Positions 53,102-64,000 of a DNA stretch of 64,000 nucleotides are shown here, in pieces (position 1 is the stretch's first letter; each line of letters begins with the position of its first letter). Source of the stretch: an uncultured Pseudomonadales bacterium (GTDB taxonomy: Bacteria; Pseudomonadota; Gammaproteobacteria; Pseudomonadales; Azotimanducaceae); NCBI GenBank assembly GCA_943787425.1, contig CALSMJ010000004.1, positions 310,001 to 374,000 of the forward strand, read 5' to 3'. The notes below the pieces were generated by a model. It was not told the DNA's origin. It made no database searches and saw only the letters and a list, made by a program, of their open reading frames with translations. Position numbers and translations under genes: made by a program.

Positions 53102-54403
53102 ATGTCGCTGCTGCCGGAAACAGCGATTCAGGCCATCACGGCGCCGGATATCGATTGTTTGATTGTCGGCTTGAGTGGTGGATTAGATTCCACAACGTTG
53201 TTGCATAGTCTCGCCAAGCTGGTCGATCGACCGCGCCTTAAAGCAATCCACATCAATCATGGTCTACAAGCCGAAGCTGGCGCCTGGCAAGCCCACTGCG
53301 AAGTCATCTGCGCGGCGCTTGGGGTTACCTTGATGTGTCAGCAGGTCGAAGTTGCGGCGAACGGGAGTCGCGAAACCAATGCGCGGGTGGCGCGCTATCA
53401 AGCTTTTGCCGAGTGCCTTGGGCCACGTGATCGGTTATTGCTCGCGCATCATCAGCAAGATCAAGCTGAAACAGGCCTCTTTCAGGCATTGCGTGGGCAT
53501 GGCGCAATGGGCCTATTCGGTATGCCCCAAGCAAGACCCCTTGGCTTGGGGCAGCTTTATCGACCGCTGTTGGACGTGCCGCGGGCTGTCCTTGAAGCCT
53601 ATGCTCAGACGCACGGTCTAAAGTATGTGTCAGATCCCAGTAACGCTGATCAAACCCATGATCGCAATTTCATTCGGCATGGCATCACGCCTTTGCTCAA
53701 TGAGCGCTTTCAAGGTTGGTCAGCGCGTCTTGCGCGACAGATCAGCTTTGATGAGACCGCGCGTGCCTTACTCGCGGTTTTAGGTCGGGAGGATTTACTA
53801 AAACTGCAGACCCCAGGCGGCTATTCTGTTGCAGGCTTGCAGCAACTTGATCAAGACCGGGCATTGAATATGCTCAAGACCCAATTGATGGATACGGTGG
53901 ATGCGGCGCCCTCAGCTGGACAACTGCGGGCGTGTCTTACCATGTTGGCATCATCCGGGCAGCAAGAGCCGACCAGCCAAGCTATTTTGGGGTATGAATA
54001 CCACCGGCATCGCAATGAATTTGTTTTGGTGCCTGCAATTCCTGTGTCAAGGCAAGACTCAAAGGGCTGGTCGTTTGAACCTAACCCAGTCGATTTAGGG
54101 GGGGTCATGCTCGCGGCTGACGCGGCGTTAGGTGGTATTGACGCGGCCGTATCGGGACTCGTCTGGACATTGGACAAGCAGGGGCAGAAATATTTAAAGG
54201 GTCAAAATACTAGGATTCTTGACCGACTTCGAGCAGCAAAGGTGCCGCCTTGGGTCAGACAAAGGTTGCCGCTGCTGATGTTCAATGGCGAAGTGATTGC
54301 GATCCCCGCTCTGCCGGAGTGGGGTTTAAAGCAAGCGGTGGCGGAAGGCTTTGCAGCGGCTAAAAATAGTGCAGGATGGCGGGCGTCTTTGACCCGAGTC
54401 TAA
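53102..54403 (+). CDS. tilS: tRNA(Ile)-lysidine synthetase
   Basis: 433 aa ATP-dependent enzyme that converts C34 of the CAU anticodon of tRNA-Ile2 to lysidine so that it reads AUA. The PP-loop is VGLSGGLDSTTLLHSL, with HINHGLQ and HHQQDQAETGLFQALRGHG as further N-type core motifs, then a linker and C-terminal domain as in E. coli TilS. The start ATG 53102 is 5 bp after dnaE. Confidence 0.96.
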   Translation: MSLLPETAIQAITAPDIDCLIVGLSGGLDSTTLLHSLAKLVDRPRLKAIHINHGLQAEAGAWQAHCEVICAALGVTLMCQQVEVAANGSRETNARVARYQAFAECLGPRDRLLLAHHQQDQAETGLFQALRGHGAMGLFGMPQARPLGLGQLYRPLLDVPRAVLEAYAQTHGLKYVSDPSNADQTHDRNFIRHGITPLLNERFQGWSARLARQISFDETARALLAVLGREDLLKLQTPGGYSVAGLQQLDQDRALNMLKTQLMDTVDAAPSAGQLRACLTMLASSGQQEPTSQAILGYEYHRHRNEFVLVPAIPVSRQDSKGWSFEPNPVDLGGVMLAADAALGGIDAAVSGLVWTLDKQGQKYLKGQNTRILDRLRAAKVPPWVRQRLPLLMFNGEVIAIPALPEWGLKQAVAEGFAAAKNSAGWRASLTRV

Positions 54404-54427
54404 ATCGGCACGCCGAATTTATATTGA

Positions 54428-56137
<1,710 letters not shown>

Positions 56138-56219
56138 TGGGCTGAAACATAAATTTAGGGCCGATAACGGCAATCGCGATCCAAAAATGGGGTCGTACGG
56201 GTTAAGAGCGAGATACGGC

Positions 56220-57035
56220 ATGGACCTATGCGGATATAAAGTCAGTGAACAGTCGCGGTTTTTTCTGATTGCCGGCACCTGTGTTGTTGAGTCCGAGCAA
56301 ATGGCGCTCGATACGGCCGGCACCCTCAAGGAGATTTGCGATCAGCTGGACATTTTTTTGATTTACAAGTCCTCTTTTGACAAAGCCAACCGCTCGTCAA
56401 AGGACAGTTATCGCGGGCCGGGTTTGGCACAGGGTTTAAAAGTGCTGCAGGCGGTTCGAGATACCTTAGGACTGCCGGTTTTAACCGACGTTCATGAAGA
56501 TACCCCCCTTGATGAGGTCGCAGACGTGGTCTCGATACTGCAAACGCCCGCGTTTTTATGCCGGCAAACAAACTATATCCAAAGGGTGGCGTCCCTTGGG
56601 TTACCGGTGAATATTAAAAAAGGGCAATTCCTCGCGCCTTGGGATATGACCCACGTGGTCGATAAAGCCAAAGCAACCGGTAACGACAAAATTATGGTTT
56701 GTGAGCGGGGCGCAAGCTTTGGCTATAATAATTTGGTGTCTGATATGCGGTCGCTGCCGGTGCTGGCAGCGACGGGCTGTCCGGTTGTCTTTGATGCAAC
56801 GCACAGTGTTCAGTTGCCAGGCGGTCAGGGCGCGACATCGGGCGGCCAGCGAGAAATGGTGCCGGTTTTAGCACGGGCGGCAACAGCGGTTGGCGTGCAG
56901 GGACTCTTTATGGAAACCCATCCAAACCCCGATCAGGCGCTGAGCGATGGCCCAAATTCTTGGCCGCTTGGGGATATGAAGTCATTATTAGCGCGGTTAG
57001 TGGCCATTGACTCAGTGGTTAAGACGGGCCATTAA
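56220..57035 (+). CDS. kdsA: 2-dehydro-3-deoxyphosphooctonate aldolase (KDO-8-P synthase)
   Basis: Condenses arabinose 5-phosphate with PEP for the lipopolysaccharide inner core, 271 aa. ATG 56220 gives a family-like N-terminus ([17 protein letters not shown]); frames back to 56124 overlap pyrG. Signatures are [34 protein letters not shown] and [12 protein letters not shown]. With LpxD and LpxB it shows LPS is made. The gene follows pyrG, as in other gammaproteobacteria. Confidence 0.96.
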   Translation: MDLCGYKVSEQSRFFLIAGTCVVESEQMALDTAGTLKEICDQLDIFLIYKSSFDKANRSSKDSYRGPGLAQGLKVLQAVRDTLGLPVLTDVHEDTPLDEVADVVSILQTPAFLCRQTNYIQRVASLGLPVNIKKGQFLAPWDMTHVVDKAKATGNDKIMVCERGASFGYNNLVSDMRSLPVLAATGCPVVFDATHSVQLPGGQGATSGGQREMVPVLARAATAVGVQGLFMETHPNPDQALSDGPNSWPLGDMKSLLARLVAIDSVVKTGH

Positions 57036-57041
57036 ATTTAG

Positions 57042-58397
<1,356 letters not shown>

Positions 58398-58399
58398 CG

Positions 58400-58684
58400 A
58401 TTCTAAATTTAGTAAAAATTTTAGTTGCGGTACTGCTCTTACTGGGCTTCTTCCTCCAAGTACGACTTTGGACAGGCGAGGGCAGCTACGCGCATGTTGT
58501 GGCGTTGCAGACACAGCTTGAGTCAAAAACCTTCGACAATGAAACGAAGGCGTCTAGAAATCGGTTGCTACGCGCTGAAATTATTGATCTTCGTCAGGGA
58601 CTCGATGCGATAGAAGAAAGAGCTCGAACCGAGTTTGGATTGATCAAAAAAGATGAGACGTTTATTTTGCTCATCGATGACTGA
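58400..58684 (+). CDS. ftsB: Cell division protein FtsB, ATT start
   Basis: Divisome protein, 94 aa, linking FtsL and FtsQ. The only start consistent with a full protein is ATT 58400, with GAGGG (58388-58392) 7 bases upstream inside the eno end; no ATG, GTG or TTG occurs until GTG 58499, which would remove the transmembrane segment. The product has a membrane segment (KILVAVLLLLGFFLQVRLW), a coiled coil and the family end GLDAIEERARTEFGLIKKDE. It lies between eno and ispD, the standard place. Confidence 0.88.
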   Translation: MLNLVKILVAVLLLLGFFLQVRLWTGEGSYAHVVALQTQLESKTFDNETKASRNRLLRAEIIDLRQGLDAIEERARTEFGLIKKDETFILLIDD

Positions 58685-58693
58685 GTAGGCTTT

Positions 58694-59371
58694 ATGCAGA
58701 ACCCGCTTTCGAGATTGTATGTCGTGGTTCCAGCGGCAGGAACGGGTCAGCGCATGGGTTCAGCCGTTCCCAAGCAATATCTTGAATTGAGTTCGGGCCA
58801 AACGGTTTTGGGCCTAACCGTGTCTAAGCTCCAAAAGCTTCGTCCGAACCGATTGGTGGTCGCGCTGCATGCTGCTGATACATGGTTTGACGAATTGCAT
58901 CTTAGCGGCGTGGATCGAGTCGTCGGAGGCGACCATCGTGCGGCATCTGTATTGTCCGCGCTGGCCGCGATCGATGCGCGCGATGAGGATCTAATTTTAG
59001 TGCATGATGCGGTGCGACCTTGTGTTCGAGTGTCAGACATCAATCGCTTGATTGATCTAGCCCGCAACCACGCAGAAGGCGCGCTTTTGGCAACGCCCGT
59101 GATCGACACCTTGAAGCGGGTGATGAATCAACAGGTAACCGAAACGGTCGATCGAAGCCAGCTTTGGCAGGCGCAGACGCCTCAGGTTTTTCAGTTCGCG
59201 TTACTTAAGCGGGCGCTGCAGGCAACCCCCGCAGCGACCGATGAGGCCTCGGCAGTTGAAGCGCTCGGTATTTCGCCCAGAATCTGCCAGGGCCGAGCCG
59301 ATAATCTTAAGATTACGACCAACGAGGATTTGGCCATGGCGCGATTTATAGTAGGTGGTGAAGCGCAATGA
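58694..59371 (+). CDS. ispD: 2-C-methyl-D-erythritol 4-phosphate cytidylyltransferase
   Basis: Third step of the MEP isoprenoid pathway, 225 aa. The CTP-binding N-terminus is VVPAAGTGQRMGSAVPKQYL, with LVHDAVRPCV and DEASAVEALG later. ATG 58694 follows ftsB by 9 bp; the stop overlaps ispF (ATGA). Together with dxr on the left it shows the DXP route is used. Confidence 0.97.
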   Translation: MQNPLSRLYVVVPAAGTGQRMGSAVPKQYLELSSGQTVLGLTVSKLQKLRPNRLVVALHAADTWFDELHLSGVDRVVGGDHRAASVLSALAAIDARDEDLILVHDAVRPCVRVSDINRLIDLARNHAEGALLATPVIDTLKRVMNQQVTETVDRSQLWQAQTPQVFQFALLKRALQATPAATDEASAVEALGISPRICQGRADNLKITTNEDLAMARFIVGGEAQ

Positions 59372-59859
59372 TGCGGATTGGCCAAGGTTTTGATGTGCAT
59401 GCCTTTGCGCCGGTTGGATCCGCCACAGAGTTTGCTTTAGGCGGGATATCGATTCCCGATGACCGGGGGGTGATTGCCCATTCGGATGGCGATGTGCTGC
59501 TCCACGCTTTGATGGATGCCATTCTGGGTGCCCTCGGTTTAGAAGATATTGGCCATCAGTTCCCCGACACGGATCTCGCGTATCAAAACGCAGATTCTCG
59601 TGAATTGCTCAAAGTCGTCGTCGAGCGGATGCACCATGCCGGGTTTTCAGTGGTCAACGTCGATGCCACCGTTTTGCTCGAGGCGCCTAAGGTCAAGTCG
59701 TATCGGCCTTTAATGATAGCGGCCATTGCCGAAGGGTTAGGCTGCGATGTAAGTTGCGTCAGCGTCAAGGCGACCACCACGGAAAAACTGGGGTTTGTCG
59801 GGCGAGGTGAAGGGCTTGCGGCGCAGGTGGTTGTTTTGCTCTCGGCAGATCGTGTGTGA
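59368..59859 (+). CDS. ispF: 2-C-methyl-D-erythritol 2,4-cyclodiphosphate synthase
   Basis: 163 aa MEP-pathway cyclase, trimeric with zinc. GQGFDVHAF carries metal-binding Asp and His; [19 protein letters not shown] carries the third ligand. Two ATG codons stand together at the start (59368 and 59371); the first overlaps the ispD stop, so coupling is likely. The stop overlaps truD (GTGA). Confidence 0.97.
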   Translation: MMRIGQGFDVHAFAPVGSATEFALGGISIPDDRGVIAHSDGDVLLHALMDAILGALGLEDIGHQFPDTDLAYQNADSRELLKVVVERMHHAGFSVVNVDATVLLEAPKVKSYRPLMIAAIAEGLGCDVSCVSVKATTTEKLGFVGRGEGLAAQVVVLLSADRV

Positions 59860-60764
59860 GCTTTTCTTTGGATTTCCCACGGCTATATGGCAAGCCGGAA
59901 GTGTGTGGCGTGATTCGCGCCCGCAGCGAAGACTTTCAGGTCGAAGAGCTTTCCCTGCCAGCCACGCAAGCAGGCGAACATAGCTACCTGAGGATTAAAA
60001 AGCAGGATACCAATACCCATTGGGTGGCCTATCAAATCGCCGCCTTAGCAGGGGTTGGCGACCAGGAAGTCGGCTATGCGGGTCGCAAAGACCGCTATTC
60101 GATTTCATCGCAGGCGTTTACGTGTTACTTGCCCGGTCGCGAAGCGCCAGATTGGATGATCTTGAATGATGATTTGATTCAGGTCCTGCAAGTTAGCCGA
60201 ACTCAGCGCAAGTTAAGAAAAGGGGACCTTTTAGGAAACCGGTTCAAGCTCCGGTTGCGGGAGGTCGATGGGTGTTTGGCGTCTCGACTTGATCAGCTGG
60301 CCGATCGGCCGGTGCCGAATTATTTTGGGGAACAGCGATTCGGTTTTCAGGGCGCGAACTTGGCGCTGGCCGAGCGTCTAGTGGACAACCCAAAGGCGCG
60401 TCTGAAACAGCGGGATATGGTTTTGTCCGCGATGCGGGCCTACTTATTCAACCGCTATCTGGCGCGGCACATCGAGCAAAATGACGCCGTGGATTTGGCA
60501 GCCGATGGACCGCTCTACGGTCGCGCTCGCGACCCTCAAGGGGGTGAGGAATTTTTGAGCGAGGCTCTGACACCGTGGCTATCGGTTTTTCACATGAACC
60601 GGATGAAAGCTGCAAGGCGCAAGCTCTGGCTGATGCCACTTGAGTTCGAATGGTATCGCGAAGACAATGACTTCGTTATGGCTTTTACGCTGCCTCCGGG
60701 TTGCTACGCCACCAGTGTGTTAAGAGAAGTACTAATCTACAAGGATGGGTCAAGTGGTCGTTAA
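59856..60764 (+). CDS. truD: tRNA pseudouridine synthase TruD
   Basis: Makes pseudouridine 13 in tRNA-Glu, 302 aa, shorter than E. coli TruD (349) mainly in the TRUD insertion. The catalytic Asp is in [14 protein letters not shown], and NYFGEQRFG and [13 protein letters not shown] are family motifs. Start GTG 59856 overlaps the ispF stop. The next gene is pcm; surE, normally between them, is absent. Confidence 0.94.
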   Translation: MSFSLDFPRLYGKPEVCGVIRARSEDFQVEELSLPATQAGEHSYLRIKKQDTNTHWVAYQIAALAGVGDQEVGYAGRKDRYSISSQAFTCYLPGREAPDWMILNDDLIQVLQVSRTQRKLRKGDLLGNRFKLRLREVDGCLASRLDQLADRPVPNYFGEQRFGFQGANLALAERLVDNPKARLKQRDMVLSAMRAYLFNRYLARHIEQNDAVDLAADGPLYGRARDPQGGEEFLSEALTPWLSVFHMNRMKAARRKLWLMPLEFEWYREDNDFVMAFTLPPGCYATSVLREVLIYKDGSSGR

Positions 60765-61419
60765 ACTGGATGTGAGCGGCGTCGGCATGACGTCTCAACG
60801 TACCCGAAATCGTTTGACCGACCGGCTGCGCGAGCAAGGCATTGTCAATGAGACGGTCTTGCAGGTGATGGCATCAACACCACGGCATTTATTCGTAGAT
60901 GAAGCGCTCGCGCATCGCGCCTATGAAGATACAGCACTGCCGATTGGCAATAGTCAAACCATTTCTCAGCCATATATTGTGGCTCGAATGACCGAATTGT
61001 TATTGCAGGATGCGTCACCAACTTCGGTTTTAGAAGTTGGCACGGGTTCGGGTTATCAGACGGCCATCTTGGCACAGTTGGTGGATCAAGTTTTTACGGT
61101 TGAGCGAATATCGGCATTGTTGGATCGTGCTGTTGGCCGCTTCAGGCGCTTGGGATTACATCAAATCAAGAGTAAATATGATGACGGTCATCTCGGATGG
61201 CCGGAAAAAGGACCGTTTGATACGATTATTGTGACCGCGTCACCGCGAGCGGTGCCGGCGGCTTTGCTTGCGCAATTGCGAGTCGGGGGTCGCTTGATTA
61301 TCCCGGTGGGCGACGCCGAGGCGCAAGACCTCACCCTGGTTAAGCGCGGTGATGAAGGCTTCGAAACAACCTTGGTTGAATCCGTTCGGTTTGTCCCCTT
61401 GGTGGTTGGCAAGTTGTGA
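60754..61419 (+). CDS. pcm: Protein-L-isoaspartate O-methyltransferase
   Basis: Repairs isoaspartyl damage in aged proteins with S-adenosylmethionine, 221 aa. GTG 60754 is favoured: AAGGA lies 8 bases upstream and the N-terminus [15 protein letters not shown] resembles relatives; ATG 60745 and ATG 60787 are alternatives. Motifs are [17 protein letters not shown] and the SAM site [15 protein letters not shown]. It overlaps truD by 11 bp and the next gene by 4. Confidence 0.94.
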   Translation: MVVKLDVSGVGMTSQRTRNRLTDRLREQGIVNETVLQVMASTPRHLFVDEALAHRAYEDTALPIGNSQTISQPYIVARMTELLLQDASPTSVLEVGTGSGYQTAILAQLVDQVFTVERISALLDRAVGRFRRLGLHQIKSKYDDGHLGWPEKGPFDTIIVTASPRAVPAALLAQLRVGGRLIIPVGDAEAQDLTLVKRGDEGFETTLVESVRFVPLVVGKL

Positions 61420-62360
61420 ACGAATCGACGGGCTTTTTAAAGGTCTTGGTGACGGGCTTATTAATGGGGATGGCCGAGGTGGTGCCGGGTATCTCTGGTG
61501 GCACCGTGGCTTTTATATCAGGCTACTACGAACGATTGCTAACCGCCCTCAGTAGAATTCGATTTGATCTGATCCGCAGACTCAGGCAGCAAGGGCCTTT
61601 AAACGTTTGGCAGCATTTAGATGGTACGTTTTTAGTGGTGTTATTTGGCGGTATGGTGGTCTCAGTGGTTGCGTTCGCCGGCTTGATTAAAACGGGATTG
61701 GCCGAGCAGCCCGTTATGATGTGGTCGTTCTTTTTTGGCCTCGTTCTGGCCTCATCTTTTCTCATGCTTCGGCAGGTAGAGCGTAAACAAGCCGCCCAGC
61801 TCATTGTGCTGGCGATGGGGTTGGCCGTGGGGTTGGTGTTGCAGCGTCTCGTGCCGGTCACCGTGGTGCCAACGCCTGCTATGCTGTTTCTGGGTGGCGC
61901 GATCGCAGTGTGTGCCTGGATCCTACCCGGTATATCCGGTAGTTTTTTACTCCTGTTGCTCGGGCTCTATAGCGGCGTGATCGATGCCATTGCGAACTTG
62001 AGATTGCTAGAGCTTGCACCGCTCGGTTTGGGTGCGGCCCTAGGCTTGATCGGTTTCGCGAACGTCTTAAAGCTTTTATTCCATCGGGCCAGAGATTGGA
62101 TACTGATGTTTTTGACCGGGTTGATGCTGGGCACGTTGGTTCGACTTTGGCCTTGGCAGCAAGTTCTGCAGTATCAGCTTCAGGCGGACGCGACACAAAA
62201 ACGGCCACTGATCTCAGAACCGGTCTGGCCGACTGCATATGAAAGCCTCACCGGTCAGCCAGCAGAGGTTGTCTTGGCGTTATTGGCCCTCTGCGTAGGC
62301 GGTGGCGCTGTGGTGCTTTTTGAACGATTTGCTCAAAGGACACAGGCCGGTGCAGTTTAA
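61416..62360 (+). CDS. DUF368 membrane protein, predicted undecaprenyl-phosphate translocase (PopT-like)
   Basis: 314 aa with about eight hydrophobic segments. The two hallmark stretches are [20 protein letters not shown] near the start and [18 protein letters not shown] in the second half, a duplicated P-G-I-S-G motif. DUF368 proteins have been shown to flip undecaprenyl phosphate back across the membrane for cell-wall and LPS synthesis. Start GTG 61416 overlaps the pcm stop. It is inserted between pcm and nlpD. Confidence 0.88.
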   Translation: MNESTGFLKVLVTGLLMGMAEVVPGISGGTVAFISGYYERLLTALSRIRFDLIRRLRQQGPLNVWQHLDGTFLVVLFGGMVVSVVAFAGLIKTGLAEQPVMMWSFFFGLVLASSFLMLRQVERKQAAQLIVLAMGLAVGLVLQRLVPVTVVPTPAMLFLGGAIAVCAWILPGISGSFLLLLLGLYSGVIDAIANLRLLELAPLGLGAALGLIGFANVLKLLFHRARDWILMFLTGLMLGTLVRLWPWQQVLQYQLQADATQKRPLISEPVWPTAYESLTGQPAEVVLALLALCVGGGAVVLFERFAQRTQAGAV

Positions 62361-63117
62361 ACTCGACGACCATCGCCTCTGCTCGGTTGCGCTGATGATG
62401 TGCGTTTTGCTGTTGGTGAATGGTTGTCAATCCACTGGTGCGCCGGCCCCGGTCGCCAATATTGGTGAACGAGGCAAAACGCACATTGTTCAAAAAGGCG
62501 ATACGCTGTACTCGATTGCTTGGCGCTATGGTTTAGATTACGTTCGGTTAGCGCAAATCAATCGAATTCGAAAACCTTACACAATTTACGCCGGGCAGCG
62601 GTTGAAATTGGCGGGTGTGCCGGCTCGATTGTCGTCGCAATCGAAGGCCTCATCGGATAAGCCAGCGCCTAACATATCAGCCAAGCCCAAAACGGTGTAT
62701 GCCTCAAAGCCGGTTTCAAAACCGAAACCAGCTTTTACGGCGAGTCGATTGAATTGGTCATGGCCTGTTAATGGCAGGGTCATTTCGAAGTTTTCGCTCA
62801 GCGGCAGCGTTAATAAAGGCATTGATATCGAGGCAAAGGCGGGTACACAGGTTAAGGCGGCAGAAGCTGGGAGCGTTGTGTATGCAGGCGGTAATTTAAG
62901 AGGCTACGGTAAGCTCGTCATTATCAAACATGATGATGCATTTTTGAGTGCTTATGGTAACAACGAGTCGTTATTGGTGAAGGAAGGTGAAACCGTAGCC
63001 AAAGGCCAGGCGATTGCAAAAGTGGGGGCAAACGATGCAAAAGTCGAGATGCTGCATTTCGAAATTCGGCGGCAGGGTCGGCCAGAGGATCCCATCCGCC
63101 ATTTGCCAAAACGCTAA
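62350..63117 (+). CDS. nlpD: Lipoprotein NlpD, LysM-LytM amidase activator
   Basis: 255 aa lipoprotein. GTG 62350 has AAAGGA 9 bases upstream and gives a signal peptide with lipobox LLLVNGC. A LysM domain (HIVQKGDTLYSIAWRYGLDY) and a Lys/Pro-rich linker precede a LytM/M23 domain lacking metal ligands (KGIDIEA where peptidases have His; AYGNNESL). Degenerate domains of this kind activate AmiC at the division site. The rpoS gene that usually follows nlpD is absent. Confidence 0.94.
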   Translation: MQFKLDDHRLCSVALMMCVLLLVNGCQSTGAPAPVANIGERGKTHIVQKGDTLYSIAWRYGLDYVRLAQINRIRKPYTIYAGQRLKLAGVPARLSSQSKASSDKPAPNISAKPKTVYASKPVSKPKPAFTASRLNWSWPVNGRVISKFSLSGSVNKGIDIEAKAGTQVKAAEAGSVVYAGGNLRGYGKLVIIKHDDAFLSAYGNNESLLVKEGETVAKGQAIAKVGANDAKVEMLHFEIRRQGRPEDPIRHLPKR

Positions 63118-63144
63118 CGGCGGCGGGACATAATGTCGCTAAAA

Positions 63145-63468
63145 TTATCGTTCTAAGTGATCGATTTTCCCTTTGACCTCGGCCCATTCTTCGGCGTCGT
63201 CTAAGGGGTCTTTTTTCTCGGTAATGTTCGGCCAGATCTCGCAAAGCTCTGCATTGAGCTCTAAGAAGGCCTGCTCGGCTTCGGGCAGTTCATCTTCTGA
63301 AAAAATGGCATCGATTGGACATTCGGGTTCGCACAGAGCGCAATCGATACATTCGTCGGGGTTAATAACGAGAAAGTTAGGGCCTTCATAAAAGCAGTCT
63401 ACAGGGCAGACTTCCACACAATCTGTATGTTTACACTTAATGCATGCGTCACTGACTACGAATGTCAT
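63145..63468 (-). CDS. fdxA: 7Fe ferredoxin FdxA
   Basis: 107 aa electron carrier with one [3Fe-4S] and one [4Fe-4S] cluster. Cysteine motifs are [21 protein letters not shown] and [17 protein letters not shown]; the first has the spacing of the Azotobacter-type FdI. An acidic C-terminal tail follows. Convergent with nlpD, 27 bp apart, where rpoS would normally stand between them. Confidence 0.96.
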   Translation of the reverse strand: MTFVVSDACIKCKHTDCVEVCPVDCFYEGPNFLVINPDECIDCALCEPECPIDAIFSEDELPEAEQAFLELNAELCEIWPNITEKKDPLDDAEEWAEVKGKIDHLER

Positions 63469-63634
63469 AAAACCGTTCCTTATCGTTATCTAAAAATTCT
63501 TTAAGCATAAAACGACGCCGACCGTATTGGGTGTTCAGCGTAGAGCCCTATCCAGCGTTTGCGGCACAAACTTCGATGAGGGCGTAAATCCAGAGGGCAT
63601 TCTATCAGCTTTTGTCGGGCTGACAACTCGCGCT

Positions 63635-64000
63635 TCAATGCGATTCTTGTAATTGGTCTTTAAGTTCGTAGAGCAAAGATAAGGCTTCCCGAGGACTTAA
63701 CTGGTCGAGTTCAATATTAAGAATTTGATCTTGTAGCGTTAATAACTTTGCATCAGCCTGAAACAGTTCTGACTGTTGCGGCGGGTTTGCAAGCGCGGGC
63801 AAGTGTGGCTGATCAAACTGTAACAATTCTTGACGCTCGAGCCAGGCCAGTTTCTCTTGAGCGCTCGCAATAACGCTGGCGGGTAGTCCGGCCAGTTTGC
63901 CCACCTGAATCCCATAGCTCTGATTGGCAGGGCCTGGTTGCACCGCATACAGAAAAATAATTCGATCTTCGACTTCGGTCGCAGTTAAATGCAGATTCTT
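63635..64000 (-). CDS. mutS: DNA mismatch repair protein MutS, C-terminal fragment
   Basis: The frame is open from the right edge without a start, so this is the last 121 codons of a gene that continues outside. The sequence YAVQPGPANQSYGIQVGKLAG followed by LPASVIASAQEKLAWLE is the MutS C-terminal (dimer interface, helix-turn-helix) region; the final ~60 residues are helical. fdxA-mutS adjacency is standard in pseudomonad-like genomes. Confidence 0.9.
   Translation of the reverse strand, partial: KNLHLTATEVEDRIIFLYAVQPGPANQSYGIQVGKLAGLPASVIASAQEKLAWLERQELLQFDQPHLPALANPPQQSELFQADAKLLTLQDQILNIELDQLSPREALSLLYELKDQLQESH

Overview
The window is chromosomal DNA from a gammaproteobacterium. The evidence is the gene order: rpsB-tsf-pyrH-frr-cdsA-dxr-rseP-bamA-skp-lpxD-fabZ-lpxB-rnhB at the left, and dnaE-tilS-pyrG-kdsA-eno-ftsB-ispD-ispF-truD-pcm-(DUF368)-nlpD-fdxA-mutS at the right, with a complete System I cytochrome c maturation operon (ccmABCDEFGHI) between them. 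Genes are tightly packed, with many 4-bp ATGA/GTGA stop-start overlaps, and GC content looks mid-range by eye. I saw no tRNA, rRNA, IS element, phage gene or CRISPR array. A marine or aquatic oligotroph-like member of the class would fit, but I cannot name a genus.

Layout. 1-14: Shine-Dalgarno of a gene leaving the left edge on the minus strand (map is usual here). 60-13228: translation (S2, EF-Ts, RRF), UMP kinase, CDP-DAG synthase, MEP pathway DXR, envelope biogenesis (RseP, BamA, Skp), lipid A (LpxD, FabZ, LpxB) and RNase HII. 13210-37000: accessory region with a RidA-like protein, a metallo-hydrolase, asnS, acyl-CoA synthetase, M24 aminopeptidase, a crotonase, a POT peptide transporter, MsrB, a GFA-family protein, an EthD-like protein, an Fe-S CCG-domain protein, an H-NOX gas sensor with its histidine kinase, SDR, DUF393 and GPH transporter genes, a large hybrid histidine kinase, a secreted unknown, a DUF218 protein, and a divergent Baeyer-Villiger monooxygenase/MFS pair. 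37019-44906: rdgC and, divergently, ccmABCDEFGHI. 44929-49484: a small membrane ORF, a serine hydrolase of the beta-lactamase family, gamma-glutamyltransferase and a saccharopine-dehydrogenase-like protein. 49581-64000: dnaE to the truncated end of mutS.

How the genes work together. The left cluster joins translation to outer-membrane construction: CdsA, DXR, RseP, BamA and Skp supply phospholipid, isoprenoid precursors, envelope-stress proteolysis and beta-barrel assembly, and LpxD/LpxB with KdsA (right side) feed lipopolysaccharide. IspD/IspF continue the DXR pathway. The ccm operon matures periplasmic c-type cytochromes. The H-NOX/kinase pair is a predicted nitric oxide sensor whose heme ligands and signature residues fall at the same residue numbers as in the best-studied H-NOX.

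Most notable points: several genes are absent from otherwise conserved positions (uppS, lpxA, accA, surE and especially rpoS between nlpD and fdxA); ftsB appears to start at ATT; a strong sigmaE-type promoter lies between bamA and skp; S2 carries a long Ala/Glu-rich tail made partly by an 18-bp tandem repeat; the hybrid kinase has a 24-bp in-frame minisatellite in its linker; and a perfect 9-bp inverted repeat sits between the divergent monooxygenase and transporter genes.
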